Origin: Oceanospirillum sp047518265
Lineage (GTDB): Bacteria > Pseudomonadota > Gammaproteobacteria > Pseudomonadales > Halomonadaceae
Assembly (NCBI GenBank): GCA_047518265.1
Contig: JAKZRG010000005.1
Span: 62,001-126,000, forward strand
DNA length: 64,000 nt
Reading direction: 5' to 3'
A program made the position numbers and the translations under genes. Position 1 is the stretch's first letter, and each line of letters begins with the position of its first letter. The notes beneath the pieces are model-generated. The model saw only the letters and a program-made list of their open reading frames with translations. It searched no databases and was not told the DNA's origin. Below, piece by piece: positions 44,532 to 53,661 of the stretch.

Positions 44532-44860
44532 GGCTTTACCCTCCCTAGCCTCGCAGGCTTTTCTTCTTATCTTGTGTTTAGCATAGATCAGTTTTAAACA
44601 GAGGGTAGTATTTTTCCGAGCTTATTTTAGACGTAGTGCAACAATATATAACGTGACTCAATAGTCACGCTTATACTGCTGAAAGGCCCATGCTTAGGGG
44701 ATAAGTTGGTATGTTTTTAGCGTGTTGGGGATAAGATAATCGTATTAAATATTGATGAAGGCTCTGTGTTAAAACGATAGTTTCAAACAGTGGCTTACAA
44801 GAAATATAGGCCCATCATAATGTAAGGGTTAATCAGGGCTTATATTGTGTTTATATTTGT
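44532..44860. other. Intergenic region upstream of the small hypothetical gene
   Basis: The 329-base gap holds a perfect hairpin or operator-like palindrome, CGTGACT (44651-44657) and AGTCACG (44662-44668). No gene is visible. Confidence 0.5.
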
Positions 44861-46159
44861 CTACTTTGCCTTGGATGGTGACTTCCAGCTGGGATGAACT
44901 CTAGTTGAAAGGTAGTTAGCAGGTTCAGTGATACCCTGAATTTTTCGGCGGATAAGATCCAGACCAGCACCTGCGACCATCAATTGAAACAGTTTACGGC
45001 TGTAAGGCAGATATAAGCGAGCCGCCTGTAAGCTTGTCTTATCTCCCCAAGAGATCCAGACCGTACCCACGGGCTTTTCATCACTACCACCATCAGGCCC
45101 GGCAATACCGGATACAGCAATGACATAATCAGCACCGCTATGTTTTAGAGCGCCGCTGGCCATCTCTCTAACGGTGGCTTCACTCACCGCGCCATTTTGC
45201 TGCAGGGTTTGTCCAGATACATCCAGCATGGCGGTTTTCTGTGCATTAGAATAGGTAACATAACCGGCTTCAAACACCGCAGAAGAACCAGGCACCGAGG
45301 TGATCATAGACGCGATTAAACCACCGGTACAGGATTCTGCCAGGGTGATTTTTTGTTGTTTCTCTTTCAGTAATTGAACAAGAGCGTGGGGCTGACTATC
45401 ACTGCCCGAGCTGGTAATTGAATTTTGCAGTACCGATTTTAATTTAGTCAGGTATTTCTGGTGCAAGTCACTATGTTGCTGAGTGCTTTGCATCTTTACT
45501 TCCAGTGTTGGCGCGCCGGCACGGAAACCGAGATCGATCTCTTCTGGCCAATCTGGAATCTGATCGGTAATCATCTGTTGTAGAGTGGATTCACCGATGC
45601 CAAAGGTATGGAATCTATCTCGAATACAAGCCTCTTCAGGATTGGCTTGTGCCGCAATGGTTGGCACGATGCTTTCCTTTAGCATGCTTCTTAATTCATG
45701 AGGCACGCCTGGTGTACAAACAATCAGACAATTATTCAGTATCATCTGAAAACCAACAGCCGTGCCTCTTGGGTTGGGTACAATGTCACAACCCTCAGGC
45801 AGAATGGTTTGTGTCAGATTGGCATCATTGAGTTGTGCGCCACGTTGCTCACACCAAGCGGTTAGATGTTCCAGTGCTTGTTTGTTTTCCACCAGTTCAG
45901 TATCTGTGGCTTGCGCTAACGCCTGAGCGGTTAAATCATCTTCTGTTGGGCCTAAACCACCGTTCACTAAAAGCAGATCGGCGCTTTGGCTCATATAACG
46001 CATCTCATCAACTAACTGGCTCAGGCTATCGCCCACCGTCACTCTGCGGGTGACTGTGATACCGAGGGGCTGTAGCTGATCGGCCACCATGGCGGAGTTG
46101 GAATCGATAATATCGCCACTCATCAGCTCATTACCGGTCATGAGTAATTGGATGTTCAT
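44861..46159 (-). CDS. cinA: CinA-family protein / nicotinamide-nucleotide amidohydrolase
   Basis: This 432-residue protein has an N-terminal molybdopterin-binding-like (COG1058) domain (LLMTGNELMSGDIIDSNSAM, VNGGLGPTEDDLTAQAL) and a C-terminal PncC domain (LAESCTGGLIASMITSVPG, SGIAGPDGGSDEKPVGTVW). The C-terminal domain deamidates NMN to nicotinate mononucleotide in NAD recycling. ATG 46159 has AAGGATT upstream and matches the family start; the longer frame to 46267 is rejected. It is single, with the neighbouring LysR gene in the same direction 168 bases upstream. Confidence 0.93.
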   Translation of the reverse strand: MNIQLLMTGNELMSGDIIDSNSAMVADQLQPLGITVTRRVTVGDSLSQLVDEMRYMSQSADLLLVNGGLGPTEDDLTAQALAQATDTELVENKQALEHLTAWCEQRGAQLNDANLTQTILPEGCDIVPNPRGTAVGFQMILNNCLIVCTPGVPHELRSMLKESIVPTIAAQANPEEACIRDRFHTFGIGESTLQQMITDQIPDWPEEIDLGFRAGAPTLEVKMQSTQQHSDLHQKYLTKLKSVLQNSITSSGSDSQPHALVQLLKEKQQKITLAESCTGGLIASMITSVPGSSAVFEAGYVTYSNAQKTAMLDVSGQTLQQNGAVSEATVREMASGALKHSGADYVIAVSGIAGPDGGSDEKPVGTVWISWGDKTSLQAARLYLPYSRKLFQLMVAGAGLDLIRRKIQGITEPANYLSTRVHPSWKSPSKAK

Positions 46160-46327
46160 AAATAATCCTTGTGATTGAACTGTGGTGTCTAAATAGCCAT
46201 TAAAGGGCAAACTTACTAGATAATAAGAGTGATCTTTTGCCCTAGTGTTTGTGAAAATATTTTGCACTATTAATGAGCAAGCTTACACCGTCGAGCTGTT
46301 TAGAAGTTGTTTTATCCACAACGAGAA

Positions 46328-47254
46328 TTAATGGTCTGATTGAAACTGCTGATTCAGCTCTTCCAGTGACTGTATCAATATTTGGCTAAAGGCTGAGGTC
46401 AGCAGGGATGCCGGGCGATGGGCCGGTTGTAAAATTGATACAGACAGAGCTACCAAAGGCCGGAAAGGTCGGAAGACCAGTTGTTGCTCGATCTGTTTAT
46501 ATTCAAAATAGCTGCTGGCGGTCATAGGGTCGCAGATACAGTAGCAAAGGCCTTCTTCTACGAGTTTTAATGCGGGCTGAAAATTTCTCAGTTCAAATCT
46601 GGGATTAAAATCAGCTTTTTGCTGACGAAAGGCATCCCGTGTGGCCAGCAAATTGGGATGATCTTCCTGTAGTACGGCTAAGGGTTTTCCTGATAAGTCG
46701 CTGGCTTCGATAATGGCTTTTTCGCTTAAGGGATCGTCTTTGCGCAGGGCACAGACACAATCCAGTTCAAAGGTTATCACCTTAAGAGCATGGTTAGGCG
46801 GCGGTGTTTCCGCCAGACCAATATCGAACTGTTGTGAGGTCACCCACTCTTCGATCACGGAAGAGGCCCGCATCATTAAAGAGACCTTTACCTGAGGTTT
46901 ATCCTTAACAAAATCGGCCACCAGTCTGGGCAACATAAACTGAGACGATGCCGGCATACAGGCGATTCTTAATCGGCCCTGTTGCATCTCACCCACTTCT
47001 TTCATGGTACGAGTGGAGTGTGCCAAGCGCTCTAAAATAGCCTCGGTTTCTTCTAAAAAATAGTGAGCTTCTGGCTTTCTAATCAAGCGTCCACGCTGCC
47101 TTTCAAACAAACTCAGACCTAATTCGTCCTCTAAATTGGCAATTAATGAACTGACGGCTGGTTGTGTTCGGTTCAGTGTTCGGGCTGCCTCAGAAATAGA
47201 TCCGGTACGCATCACTTCTCGAAAAGCTTCTAACTGTCTGATACTTAAATTCAT
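46328..47254 (-). CDS. LysR-family regulator, divergent from TRAP/oxidase locus
   Basis: The 308-residue protein has a helix-turn-helix at about 16-36 (GSISEAARTLNRTQPAVSSL) and a LysR effector domain. The wing and linker (ELGLSLFERQRGRLIRKPEAHYF) are typical of members controlling opine or amino-acid uptake (OccR/NocR-like subgroup). It is divergent from the TRAP operon across 288 bases. The classic LysR arrangement and the presence of an opine-oxidase-like operon downstream suggest it activates TRAP and perhaps the oxidase genes when the imported substrate is present. Confidence 0.87.
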   Translation of the reverse strand: MNLSIRQLEAFREVMRTGSISEAARTLNRTQPAVSSLIANLEDELGLSLFERQRGRLIRKPEAHYFLEETEAILERLAHSTRTMKEVGEMQQGRLRIACMPASSQFMLPRLVADFVKDKPQVKVSLMMRASSVIEEWVTSQQFDIGLAETPPPNHALKVITFELDCVCALRKDDPLSEKAIIEASDLSGKPLAVLQEDHPNLLATRDAFRQQKADFNPRFELRNFQPALKLVEEGLCYCICDPMTASSYFEYKQIEQQLVFRPFRPLVALSVSILQPAHRPASLLTSAFSQILIQSLEELNQQFQSDH

Positions 47255-47328
47255 TTTTGTTACCCGCCCTAGATGCCTTCTCTTATCTGTTCTGGATAAG
47301 CGTGACTGATAAGTGTTGAAAATATTAT

Positions 47329-47380
47329 CCCATAAAAAAAATCTATAGATCCATTAATTTAATCGTTTTGATTTTATGGG
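47329..47380. promoter_or_regulatory. Inverted repeats in the lysR/TRAP divergent region
   Basis: CCCATAAAA (47329-47337) and TTTTATGGG (47372-47380) form a perfect 9-base inverted repeat. ATCTATAGAT (47341-47350) lies inside it. The position fits LysR recognition and activation sites. Confidence 0.5.
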
Positions 47381-47542
47381 TTGGGATCACCACAATGCGC
47401 TTAACACTTAAACAAAAGTATTTCGATCCTCCGGTCAATGGATATGGCAGCTCGTTAGTAGAGAAGCTTTTGTTTAGGTGCGTATCAAGCAAATGCAAAT
47501 AACTACAACTACAACAAGGTTATCAGTTGAGGTGCCGTGCCC

Positions 47543-48022
47543 ATGAACCGATTTGTCAGTGTACTTCTGACCGGGCTGATCTGCTTGGTGGCCTTTGGAC
47601 AGTTTGTCCAGGTCATCACCCGATACGTGCTGGAGATTCCTGTTATGGGGTTGGAGGAGAGTCTGCTCTATCCAACACTCTGGTTATACGTATTAGGGGC
47701 TGTAAATGCGTCCCGTGAGAATACCCATATTCGCGCAAACGTACTGGAAATCTTTTTAAAAACACCCCGTCAGTTCACATTGCTGGCGATCTTGGGAGAG
47801 GTGTTAAGTCTGGTGATCTGCTCTTGGCTGACCTACTGGGCGTGGGATTTCACTAAGTACTCCTGGCGGGTCTGGAAGGAGAGTCCAACCCTGTATATCC
47901 CGACGTTCTACGTTGATGTGTCCCTGATCTTAGGTCTGGTGTTGATGATGGCTTATACCGCCTGGCATCTGTTGGGTCATATCCGTGATCTGTCTGCTAA
48001 TGAGGAGAATAACAATGGTTGA
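47543..48022 (+). CDS. TRAP transporter small permease (DctQ type)
   Basis: This 159-residue inner-membrane protein has four helices (about 3-25, 40-60, 80-105 and 120-148). DctQ motifs include the helix-1 QVITRYVLEIPVMGLEE and RENTHIRANVLEIF. It forms the permease with the large subunit. ATG 47543 is preferred over GTG 47537, since AGGTG lies 8 bases before the ATG. Its stop overlaps the start of the large permease by 8 bases, indicating translational coupling. Confidence 0.9.
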   Translation: MNRFVSVLLTGLICLVAFGQFVQVITRYVLEIPVMGLEESLLYPTLWLYVLGAVNASRENTHIRANVLEIFLKTPRQFTLLAILGEVLSLVICSWLTYWAWDFTKYSWRVWKESPTLYIPTFYVDVSLILGLVLMMAYTAWHLLGHIRDLSANEENNNG

Positions 48023-49313
48023 GATCGCTCTACTCGCCGTTGCAGTACTGGTGGTACTGCTAACTCTGGGCATCCCGTTACCCTACTGCTTTGGCGGTGG
48101 TTTGATGGTGATGTACTTCCTGGGTGATGTTGTCATGAAGGGCAACATCCTATGGGGTTTCCAGCAGCTGGGTAATCCGGTTCTGTTGGCCATTCCGCTC
48201 TTTGTATTGGCGGGCACTATTATGAGTGTCAGTGGTATTGCCGCCAGTTTATTGCGCTTTGTGAATATCTTTGTTGGCCATTTACGTGGCGGCTTAGGTG
48301 TTGTTGCCACCATCAGTTGTGCCTTGATTGGTGCGATTTCAGGCTCAGGTCTGACCGGTGTTGCCGCTATTGGTCCTCTGCTGATTCCTGAAATGGAAAA
48401 GCAGGGTTATCCAAGAGAATACGCCACGGCCTTGATTGCTAACGCATCTCTGCTGGGGCTGCTGATTCCGCCCAGTGTCACCATGATTGTTTATGGTTGG
48501 GTGACGGATACCTCTATTCTGGCCTGTTTCCTAGCAACTCTGGGCCCGGGTCTGTTGATTATGGCGAACTTCTCCGCCGTGAATATCTGGCTGGCCCGTA
48601 AGTTCCCTCTGGTATTGGAAGAGCGTCCCAAAGGGGCTGAGTTTGTCGCAGAAGTAAGCAGTCGTGGTTTTAAAGCAACCCCTGCTCTGCTAATGCCTGT
48701 GATCATTCTGGGGGGTATCTACGGCGGTATTATGACGCCAACAGAAGCCGCTGCGGTTGCTGTGATCTATGCGGTTCCTGTGGGTTTTCTGATCTACAAA
48801 GGTCTGGACTGGAAGACGTTCCTAGGTGCCGGTAAAGAAGCGTCCACCTCTGTGGGTGCCATTATGCTGATGATCCTGTTCAGCATGATTCTATCGCAAA
48901 TGTTTGTCTTGGAATCCATTCCTCAGGCGTTGGTGGAATCCATTTTCTCCATCACTGAAGACAAAACCATTCTGCTGATTCTGATTAATATCCTGCTGTT
49001 TCTGGTCGGCATGGTAGTGAACGATGTGACGGCGATCATTCTGATTGCACCACTGCTACTACCTCTGATGGAAGCCATTGGTATCAGCCCGATTCAATTT
49101 GCCGCGATTATGGGTGTGAACACTGCCATGGGTGGTGTGACACCTCCGTATGCCTCGATTCTTTATCTGGGCGCTCGTATCGGCAAAGTGAAAGTCACTA
49201 AGGTGATCCGCCCTGCGATGATTCTGATCCTGACCGGTTATCTGCCAGTGGTGTTTTTGACCTCCTTCTGGGACGACTTATCGCTCTATCTACCGCGTTT
49301 CTTCGGCTATTAG
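48015..49313 (+). CDS. TRAP transporter large permease (DctM type)
   Basis: This 432-residue integral membrane protein has about 12 helices and is the channel subunit of a TRAP transporter driven by a sodium or proton gradient. Motifs: LAIPLFVLAGTIMSVSGIA, GAISGSGLTGVAAIGPLLIPEM, ANASLLGLLIPPSVTMIVYG, and MGVNTAMGGVTPPYASILYLGAR near the C-terminus. Start ATG 48015 follows AGGAGAATAAC and overlaps the small permease; the longer in-frame start at 47985 is rejected. It is followed by the solute-binding protein 61 bases later. Confidence 0.94.
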   Translation: MVEIALLAVAVLVVLLTLGIPLPYCFGGGLMVMYFLGDVVMKGNILWGFQQLGNPVLLAIPLFVLAGTIMSVSGIAASLLRFVNIFVGHLRGGLGVVATISCALIGAISGSGLTGVAAIGPLLIPEMEKQGYPREYATALIANASLLGLLIPPSVTMIVYGWVTDTSILACFLATLGPGLLIMANFSAVNIWLARKFPLVLEERPKGAEFVAEVSSRGFKATPALLMPVIILGGIYGGIMTPTEAAAVAVIYAVPVGFLIYKGLDWKTFLGAGKEASTSVGAIMLMILFSMILSQMFVLESIPQALVESIFSITEDKTILLILINILLFLVGMVVNDVTAIILIAPLLLPLMEAIGISPIQFAAIMGVNTAMGGVTPPYASILYLGARIGKVKVTKVIRPAMILILTGYLPVVFLTSFWDDLSLYLPRFFGY

Positions 49314-49374
49314 GCCTGAACGTATTAACTCAAAAATGTATGCAATCCCATAAAAACAAAACGAGGATTTATCC

Positions 49375-50397
49375 ATGAAAACTTTTCTGTTCTCTAAAAA
49401 CAAGTTAAGCAAAACGATAAGCGCAACCGTACTGGCAGCGGGCCTGAGTTTAACAGCGGTAGCGGAAGCCGCGACTCTGAAGATCAGTCATATTCGTCCA
49501 CAGGGCGCCATTGTTGATCAGGAATTGAAAGCCTTTGCTTCCGATGTGAAGCAATCCACTGATGGCGATGTAAAAGTAAAAATCTTTGCCGCCAGTGCCC
49601 TAGGTGATTACACCACAGTACAGGAACGTATTTCGGTAGGTGCTATCGATATGGCGGTACAGCCTGCGGCAACCGCAGCTTCTCGTAAGATGCAGATCAG
49701 TGCCTTCCCATATGTGGCAGAGAACTGGGAACAAGCCCGTGAGATTTATGGCCCAGGTGGTGCGATCTATGACGCCATGAAAGATCTGTATGCTAAGCAA
49801 GATATCACTATGTTGGCGGCCTATCCGGTTTATTTCGGTGGTGTAGCGCTGAACCGTGACGCGGTTTCTCCAGGTGATCCTTCTATCAGCAAGGGCATTA
49901 AAGTCCGTGTACCGGGTATTAAAAGCTTCCAGCTGACGGCCGGTGCTTTGGGTTATATCAGCTCGCCAATTCCTTTCTCTGAAGCCTTTACTGCGGTACA
50001 GACTGGCGTGGTTGACGGTGTGGTTGGTTCCGGTGCTGAGGGGTATTACGCCTCTTTCCGTGATGTGACCAAAACGTATGTACCTGTGAATACACACTTT
50101 GAAGTGTGGTACATGATCATCAACTCCGAGCGTTATCAGGATCTGGATGATGAGGATCGTGTTGCTCTGCAAAAAGCCGCGGTTGAGTTTGAATCCAAGC
50201 GTTGGTGGCGTGCAGAAGCGGATCAGTCTGCTTATGAGCAAAAACTAGCGGACAACGGCGCAACCATTATCGAGCTGTCTGATGATGAGCTGGCTGCTGC
50301 TGCGAAGAAAGTACGTGCCGAAGTATGGCCACAGATTCTGGAAGATGTGGGTCAGGACTGGGGTCAGGGCGTACTGGATCGTATCGCTAAAAAATAA
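49375..50397 (+). CDS. TRAP transporter solute-binding protein (DctP type)
   Basis: This 340-residue periplasmic binding protein has a signal peptide (basic start, hydrophobic core about 16-30, cleavage after VAEA). The mature part begins ATLKISHIRP and contains the conserved carboxylate-binding Arg segment (KVRVPGIKSFQLTAGALGY). It also has PFSEAFTAVQTGVVDG, typical of DctP proteins that bind an acidic ligand. With a downstream amino or imino acid oxidase, the ligand may be an opine, proline-betaine or D-amino acid. The ribosome-binding site is AACGAGGATTTATCC. It is last in the TRAP unit. Confidence 0.93.
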   Translation: MKTFLFSKNKLSKTISATVLAAGLSLTAVAEAATLKISHIRPQGAIVDQELKAFASDVKQSTDGDVKVKIFAASALGDYTTVQERISVGAIDMAVQPAATAASRKMQISAFPYVAENWEQAREIYGPGGAIYDAMKDLYAKQDITMLAAYPVYFGGVALNRDAVSPGDPSISKGIKVRVPGIKSFQLTAGALGYISSPIPFSEAFTAVQTGVVDGVVGSGAEGYYASFRDVTKTYVPVNTHFEVWYMIINSERYQDLDDEDRVALQKAAVEFESKRWWRAEADQSAYEQKLADNGATIIELSDDELAAAAKKVRAEVWPQILEDVGQDWGQGVLDRIAKK

Positions 50398-50416
50398 GGG
50401 TCCGTAGGCGAAGGTG

Positions 50417-50435
50417 GAGCAGTCAAGCACTGCTC
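50417..50435 (+). terminator. Hairpin between TRAP operon and oxidase operon
   Basis: GAGCAGT (50417-50423) pairs perfectly with ACTGCTC (50429-50435) around CAAGC. No T-run follows, so it may be a weak terminator or an attenuator. Confidence 0.5.
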
Positions 50436-50438
50436 TGA

Positions 50439-50487
50439 CCTTTAAAACTGCTTTTAAAGAAGATCTTTAAAGGTGGCCTTTAAAACC
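50439..50487. promoter_or_regulatory. Second cluster of four CTTTAAAG-type boxes
   Basis: Boxes lie at 50439-50448, 50451-50459, 50465-50472 and 50477-50487, about 12-13 bases apart, 116-164 bases before the oxidase operon. They share the core CTTTTAAAG with the cluster at 34628-34669. Confidence 0.58.
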
Positions 50488-50602
50488 GGATCGAAAACAG
50501 GTCGGAGTCCTCAAGGTGAACCCTAGGGACAGTTTCAATCGCACCGGCCTGTGGCTTTCCCTCTCTGAATTTTTCCCTCTTTGAACTTTCAGGATATTCA
50601 TC

Positions 50603-51001
50603 ATGTTTCGTTTTATTTCTCAGTCTTCTGCACCTCAAGTGCAACTGTTGATTAATCAAACAAAGGTCAGTGTGCCTGAAGGAACGTCAGTTTGGGCGGC
50701 GATGGCGCAATCAGGTCAGAGGACGACACGTTTGTCCCCTGTCACAGAAAAAGAGCGTTCCGCTTACTGTGCCATGGGTGTGTGCTTTGAATGTTTAGTT
50801 GAGATTGATGGCGTACCCAATCGTCAGGCTTGTTTGACTCAGGTAACTACCGGTATGGAAGTGAATCGCCAGGAGATTACCCAGAATAGCATTGCTCATC
50901 GAGATGACTCTCTACCGAACAAGATGCCGATGTCACGCATCGAGGGTGAGAGAGTAAGCGACATTCTGGCTGAACAAGCCATTGAAATAAAAGGAGTATG
51001 A
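50603..51001 (+). CDS. [2Fe-2S] subunit of HcnA/opine-oxidase-like dehydrogenase
   Basis: This 132-residue protein has a ferredoxin-type cluster motif CAMGVCFECLVEIDGVPNRQAC (four Cys, spacing C-x4-C-x2-C-x12-C, around 60-80). This is the HcnA-like small subunit of three-component dehydrogenases (HCN synthase, octopine/nopaline oxidases, D-hydroxyproline dehydrogenase). It passes electrons between the catalytic flavoprotein and the respiratory chain. CAGGATATTCATC precedes the ATG. Its stop overlaps an ATG six bases before the start of the next gene. Confidence 0.9.
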   Translation: MFRFISQSSAPQVQLLINQTKVSVPEGTSVWAAMAQSGQRTTRLSPVTEKERSAYCAMGVCFECLVEIDGVPNRQACLTQVTTGMEVNRQEITQNSIAHRDDSLPNKMPMSRIEGERVSDILAEQAIEIKGV

Positions 51002-51003
51002 TC

Positions 51004-52530
51004 ATGACCGATCAAACTCAGAAGGGTTCCCCTGTCGTGCAATACAGTGTTGAACCAGAAAAGTTTTCCAGTGATCGCAGGGATAATAGTTTCGATATTG
51101 CCATTATCGGAGCTGGGCCTGCGGGCATGTCGGCAGCAATTACGGCTTCAGCCAGAGGCGCATCCGTTGTTGTTTTAGATGATAAACAACAACCCGGTGG
51201 TCAGATCTATCGCAATGTTTGTAATAGTCCGTTGGATACTCCCGAACATCTGGGAGCGGACTATCTTTATGGCCAAGGTTTAGTCAAAGCCTTTGAGGTA
51301 TGCGCCGCTAAAAAGCTCTATCAAGCCACCGTTTGGCATGTGGGTGATAACGGCGAAGTGTTGTTTACACAGCATGAAGCCACTAAAAGTCTAACCGCTC
51401 GTGAGTTGATTATTTGTAGCGGTGCCATGGAACGTCCTTTCCCTGTATCCGGTTGGCACCTGCCGGGGGTGATGTCTGCCGGTAGCGCTCAGGTGATGTT
51501 GAAGTCCGATGGTTTAGTGTGTGATGACGCTGTGTTTGTCGGTTCTGGCCCGTTGCTTTATCTGATTGTGGCTCAGTACCTGCGTCTAGGTATCAAGGTA
51601 AAAGCATTAGTGGATACCACGGCTAAATCTGGTTATCTGCAATCTATGCAGGAACTGACCGGTGCATTAGCCAAACCCAGCATGATTACCAAAGGGCTGG
51701 GCTTATTAAACGAAATTCGAAAATCTGGTACGCCTGTTTACCGTTATGCGCAGGATCTGCGTATTGAAGGCGATGACAAAGTTAGTAGTTTGCGGTTTAC
51801 CTGTTCCGGCAAAAATGAACTGCTTGCCGCCGGGCAGGTTTTTTTACATCAAGGGGTGATTCCCAACCTTAATATGACCCGAGCCTTAGGCTTGGAGCAT
51901 CTGTGGTGCGATCAACAACTGTGTTGGAAACCTAAGCTGAATGACTGGGGGCAAAGCTCCATTGATAGTATCTCAGTGGCCGGTGATGGCAGTGGTATTG
52001 TCGGTGCCGAGGGCGCTGAACATATGGGACGGATTGTGGCGTTAAATCAGCTGTCTCGTTTGGGTGTGATCAGTGAAGCAGATCGTAATCTCCTATCGGT
52101 TAAAAGTGTGCAGCGACTGGATTCATTGAATCGTTTTCGTCGCTTTATTGATCGCCTGTACCGGCCTGCTGATGAGTTCCGTCTGCCTCAGGATGATAAT
52201 ACCGTGGTGTGCCGTTGTGAAGAGCAAACGCTAGGACAGCTAAAGGAAGGTTTTGAACAAGGTGCCCGTGGTCCTAATGAACTAAAGGGCATGACTCGTT
52301 GTGGTATGGGGCCCTGTCAGGGCCGTCAATGTGGCCATACGGTGAGTGAGCTTCTGGCTCAATGGCGGGGTGTTCCGGTCAGCGATGTGGGTTATTACCG
52401 CCTGCGTTCTCCCATGCGTTTATTGAATTTGGAAGAGTTGGGGCGTTTTAGTCAGGTGCAGCCTGATACTGAGGTCGTTGAAACCGAAAGTCTTGATACT
52501 GAAACCGCAGATACAGGAGCCACCCCATGA
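51004..52530 (+). CDS. FAD/NAD-linked oxidoreductase subunit (HcnB/OoxA-like) with BFD domain
   Basis: This 508-residue subunit has an N-terminal dinucleotide-binding domain (IAIIGAGPAGMSAAITASA, then GGQIYRN) and ELIICSGAMERPFPVSGWHLPGV. Its C-terminal bacterioferredoxin-like [2Fe-2S] domain has CRCEEQ and MTRCGMGPCQGRQCG, four Cys near 405-450. ATG 51004 has GGAG 7 bases upstream; the ATG at 50998 is only one base from it. It is the large electron-transfer subunit, paired with the DAO-type partner encoded next. The four-base overlap with that gene supports a complex. The tail after 485 is acidic (TEVVETESLDTETADTG). Confidence 0.9.
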   Translation: MTDQTQKGSPVVQYSVEPEKFSSDRRDNSFDIAIIGAGPAGMSAAITASARGASVVVLDDKQQPGGQIYRNVCNSPLDTPEHLGADYLYGQGLVKAFEVCAAKKLYQATVWHVGDNGEVLFTQHEATKSLTARELIICSGAMERPFPVSGWHLPGVMSAGSAQVMLKSDGLVCDDAVFVGSGPLLYLIVAQYLRLGIKVKALVDTTAKSGYLQSMQELTGALAKPSMITKGLGLLNEIRKSGTPVYRYAQDLRIEGDDKVSSLRFTCSGKNELLAAGQVFLHQGVIPNLNMTRALGLEHLWCDQQLCWKPKLNDWGQSSIDSISVAGDGSGIVGAEGAEHMGRIVALNQLSRLGVISEADRNLLSVKSVQRLDSLNRFRRFIDRLYRPADEFRLPQDDNTVVCRCEEQTLGQLKEGFEQGARGPNELKGMTRCGMGPCQGRQCGHTVSELLAQWRGVPVSDVGYYRLRSPMRLLNLEELGRFSQVQPDTEVVETESLDTETADTGATP

Positions 52531-53642
52531 AAGCAGATGTGATTATTATTGGTGGTGGTATTCAAGGTTGTGCAACGGCCTATAACTTAGCCAAGGCCGG
52601 TGTGAAGGTATTGGTCTTAGAAAAAGATTGGGCCTCTCGTCATGCTTCCGGTGTGAATGCCGGAGGTGTACGGGTTTTGGGTCGTCACTTGGCGGAAGTA
52701 GATCTGAGTAAGGCTTCCATGAAGCTTTGGTTGCAGCTGGATGATGAGTTAGAAGCGGATACAGGTTTTCGTCGACGTTCATTGATCAATATTGCAGCGG
52801 ATGACGCGGATATGGATACCCTGTTTGCCCGACAGAAACAAATGCTGCCCTTGGGACATACCCATGAACAGATTATCGATCAAAAGGAACTGCGAGAGCG
52901 CTTGCCTCATGTCGCTCCGCACTGCATCGGTGGTGTGTTATCGGAAGATGATGGTTACGCCATTCCTTATCAATCGACCTTTGCCTTTCGTAATGCGGCG
53001 AAACGATTGGGGGCTCAGTTCTTAGAAGGTGAAGCGGTTCAGAGTCTTCGTAGGGTGGGCCAAAGCTGGTTGGTTAAAACCGGGAACGGTCAGTTTGAAG
53101 CAGAGAAACTGGTGAATTGTGCCGGTGCCTGGGCAGATAAAGTTTCTGTGATGATAGGGGACAATATCCCGCTCTCCTATAGCGCACCTATGTTGATGAT
53201 TACCAGTCGTATGCCGCACTTTGCTACGCCTGTAGTAGGCGCTGTCAGTCGACCACTTTCTTTTAAACAGTTTGAAAATGGCACCGTATTAATTGGCGGT
53301 GGCTCCAAAGGCTTCGCGGATAGAGATAACAACCGTACCCGCTTGGACTACAGCAAGTTAGCGGTAGGGGCTAAGAACGCCGTGGACTTTTTCCCCATCA
53401 TGAAAACAGCCTCAGTGAACCGTATGTGGTCAGGCTTAGAGGCCTATCTGCCAGACAATATTCCTGTCATTGGCCCAAGCGTTAATGCTGAAAATGCTTT
53501 CCATGCCTTTGGTTTTTCTGCCCATGGTTTTCAGATGGGGCCTATTGTTGGGCAGGTGATGGCGGAGTTGGTGTTGGAAGGTAAAAGCCGTTTTGATTTA
53601 GATCCTCTGCGTATTGATCGTTTTGAGCGCAAGGTGCTGTAA
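52527..53642 (+). CDS. FAD-dependent amino/imino acid dehydrogenase subunit (HcnC/DAO-like)
   Basis: This 371-residue D-amino acid oxidase-fold subunit carries the catalytic flavin (DVIIIGGGIQGCATAYNLA, about 4-22; VLEKDWASRHASGVNAGG; CAGAWADKV; and C-terminal FGFSAHGFQMGPIVGQ). With the two preceding subunits it forms the HcnABC/opine-oxidase/D-hydroxyproline-dehydrogenase architecture. The substrate could be glycine (HCN synthase), an opine, or a D- or cyclic imino acid. Together with TRAP uptake and RidA, an amino-acid-type substrate is most likely; HCN synthesis is less likely. Its start overlaps the upstream stop by 4 bases. Confidence 0.9.
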   Translation: MKADVIIIGGGIQGCATAYNLAKAGVKVLVLEKDWASRHASGVNAGGVRVLGRHLAEVDLSKASMKLWLQLDDELEADTGFRRRSLINIAADDADMDTLFARQKQMLPLGHTHEQIIDQKELRERLPHVAPHCIGGVLSEDDGYAIPYQSTFAFRNAAKRLGAQFLEGEAVQSLRRVGQSWLVKTGNGQFEAEKLVNCAGAWADKVSVMIGDNIPLSYSAPMLMITSRMPHFATPVVGAVSRPLSFKQFENGTVLIGGGSKGFADRDNNRTRLDYSKLAVGAKNAVDFFPIMKTASVNRMWSGLEAYLPDNIPVIGPSVNAENAFHAFGFSAHGFQMGPIVGQVMAELVLEGKSRFDLDPLRIDRFERKVL

Positions 53643-53661
53643 AACATTAATGCAGAACCCT

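Noticed and set aside
50603..53642. Hydrogen cyanide synthase hcnABC
   Set aside because: The architecture is the same, but TRAP uptake, LysR and RidA around it fit amino/imino acid catabolism better, so no hcn symbols were assigned.
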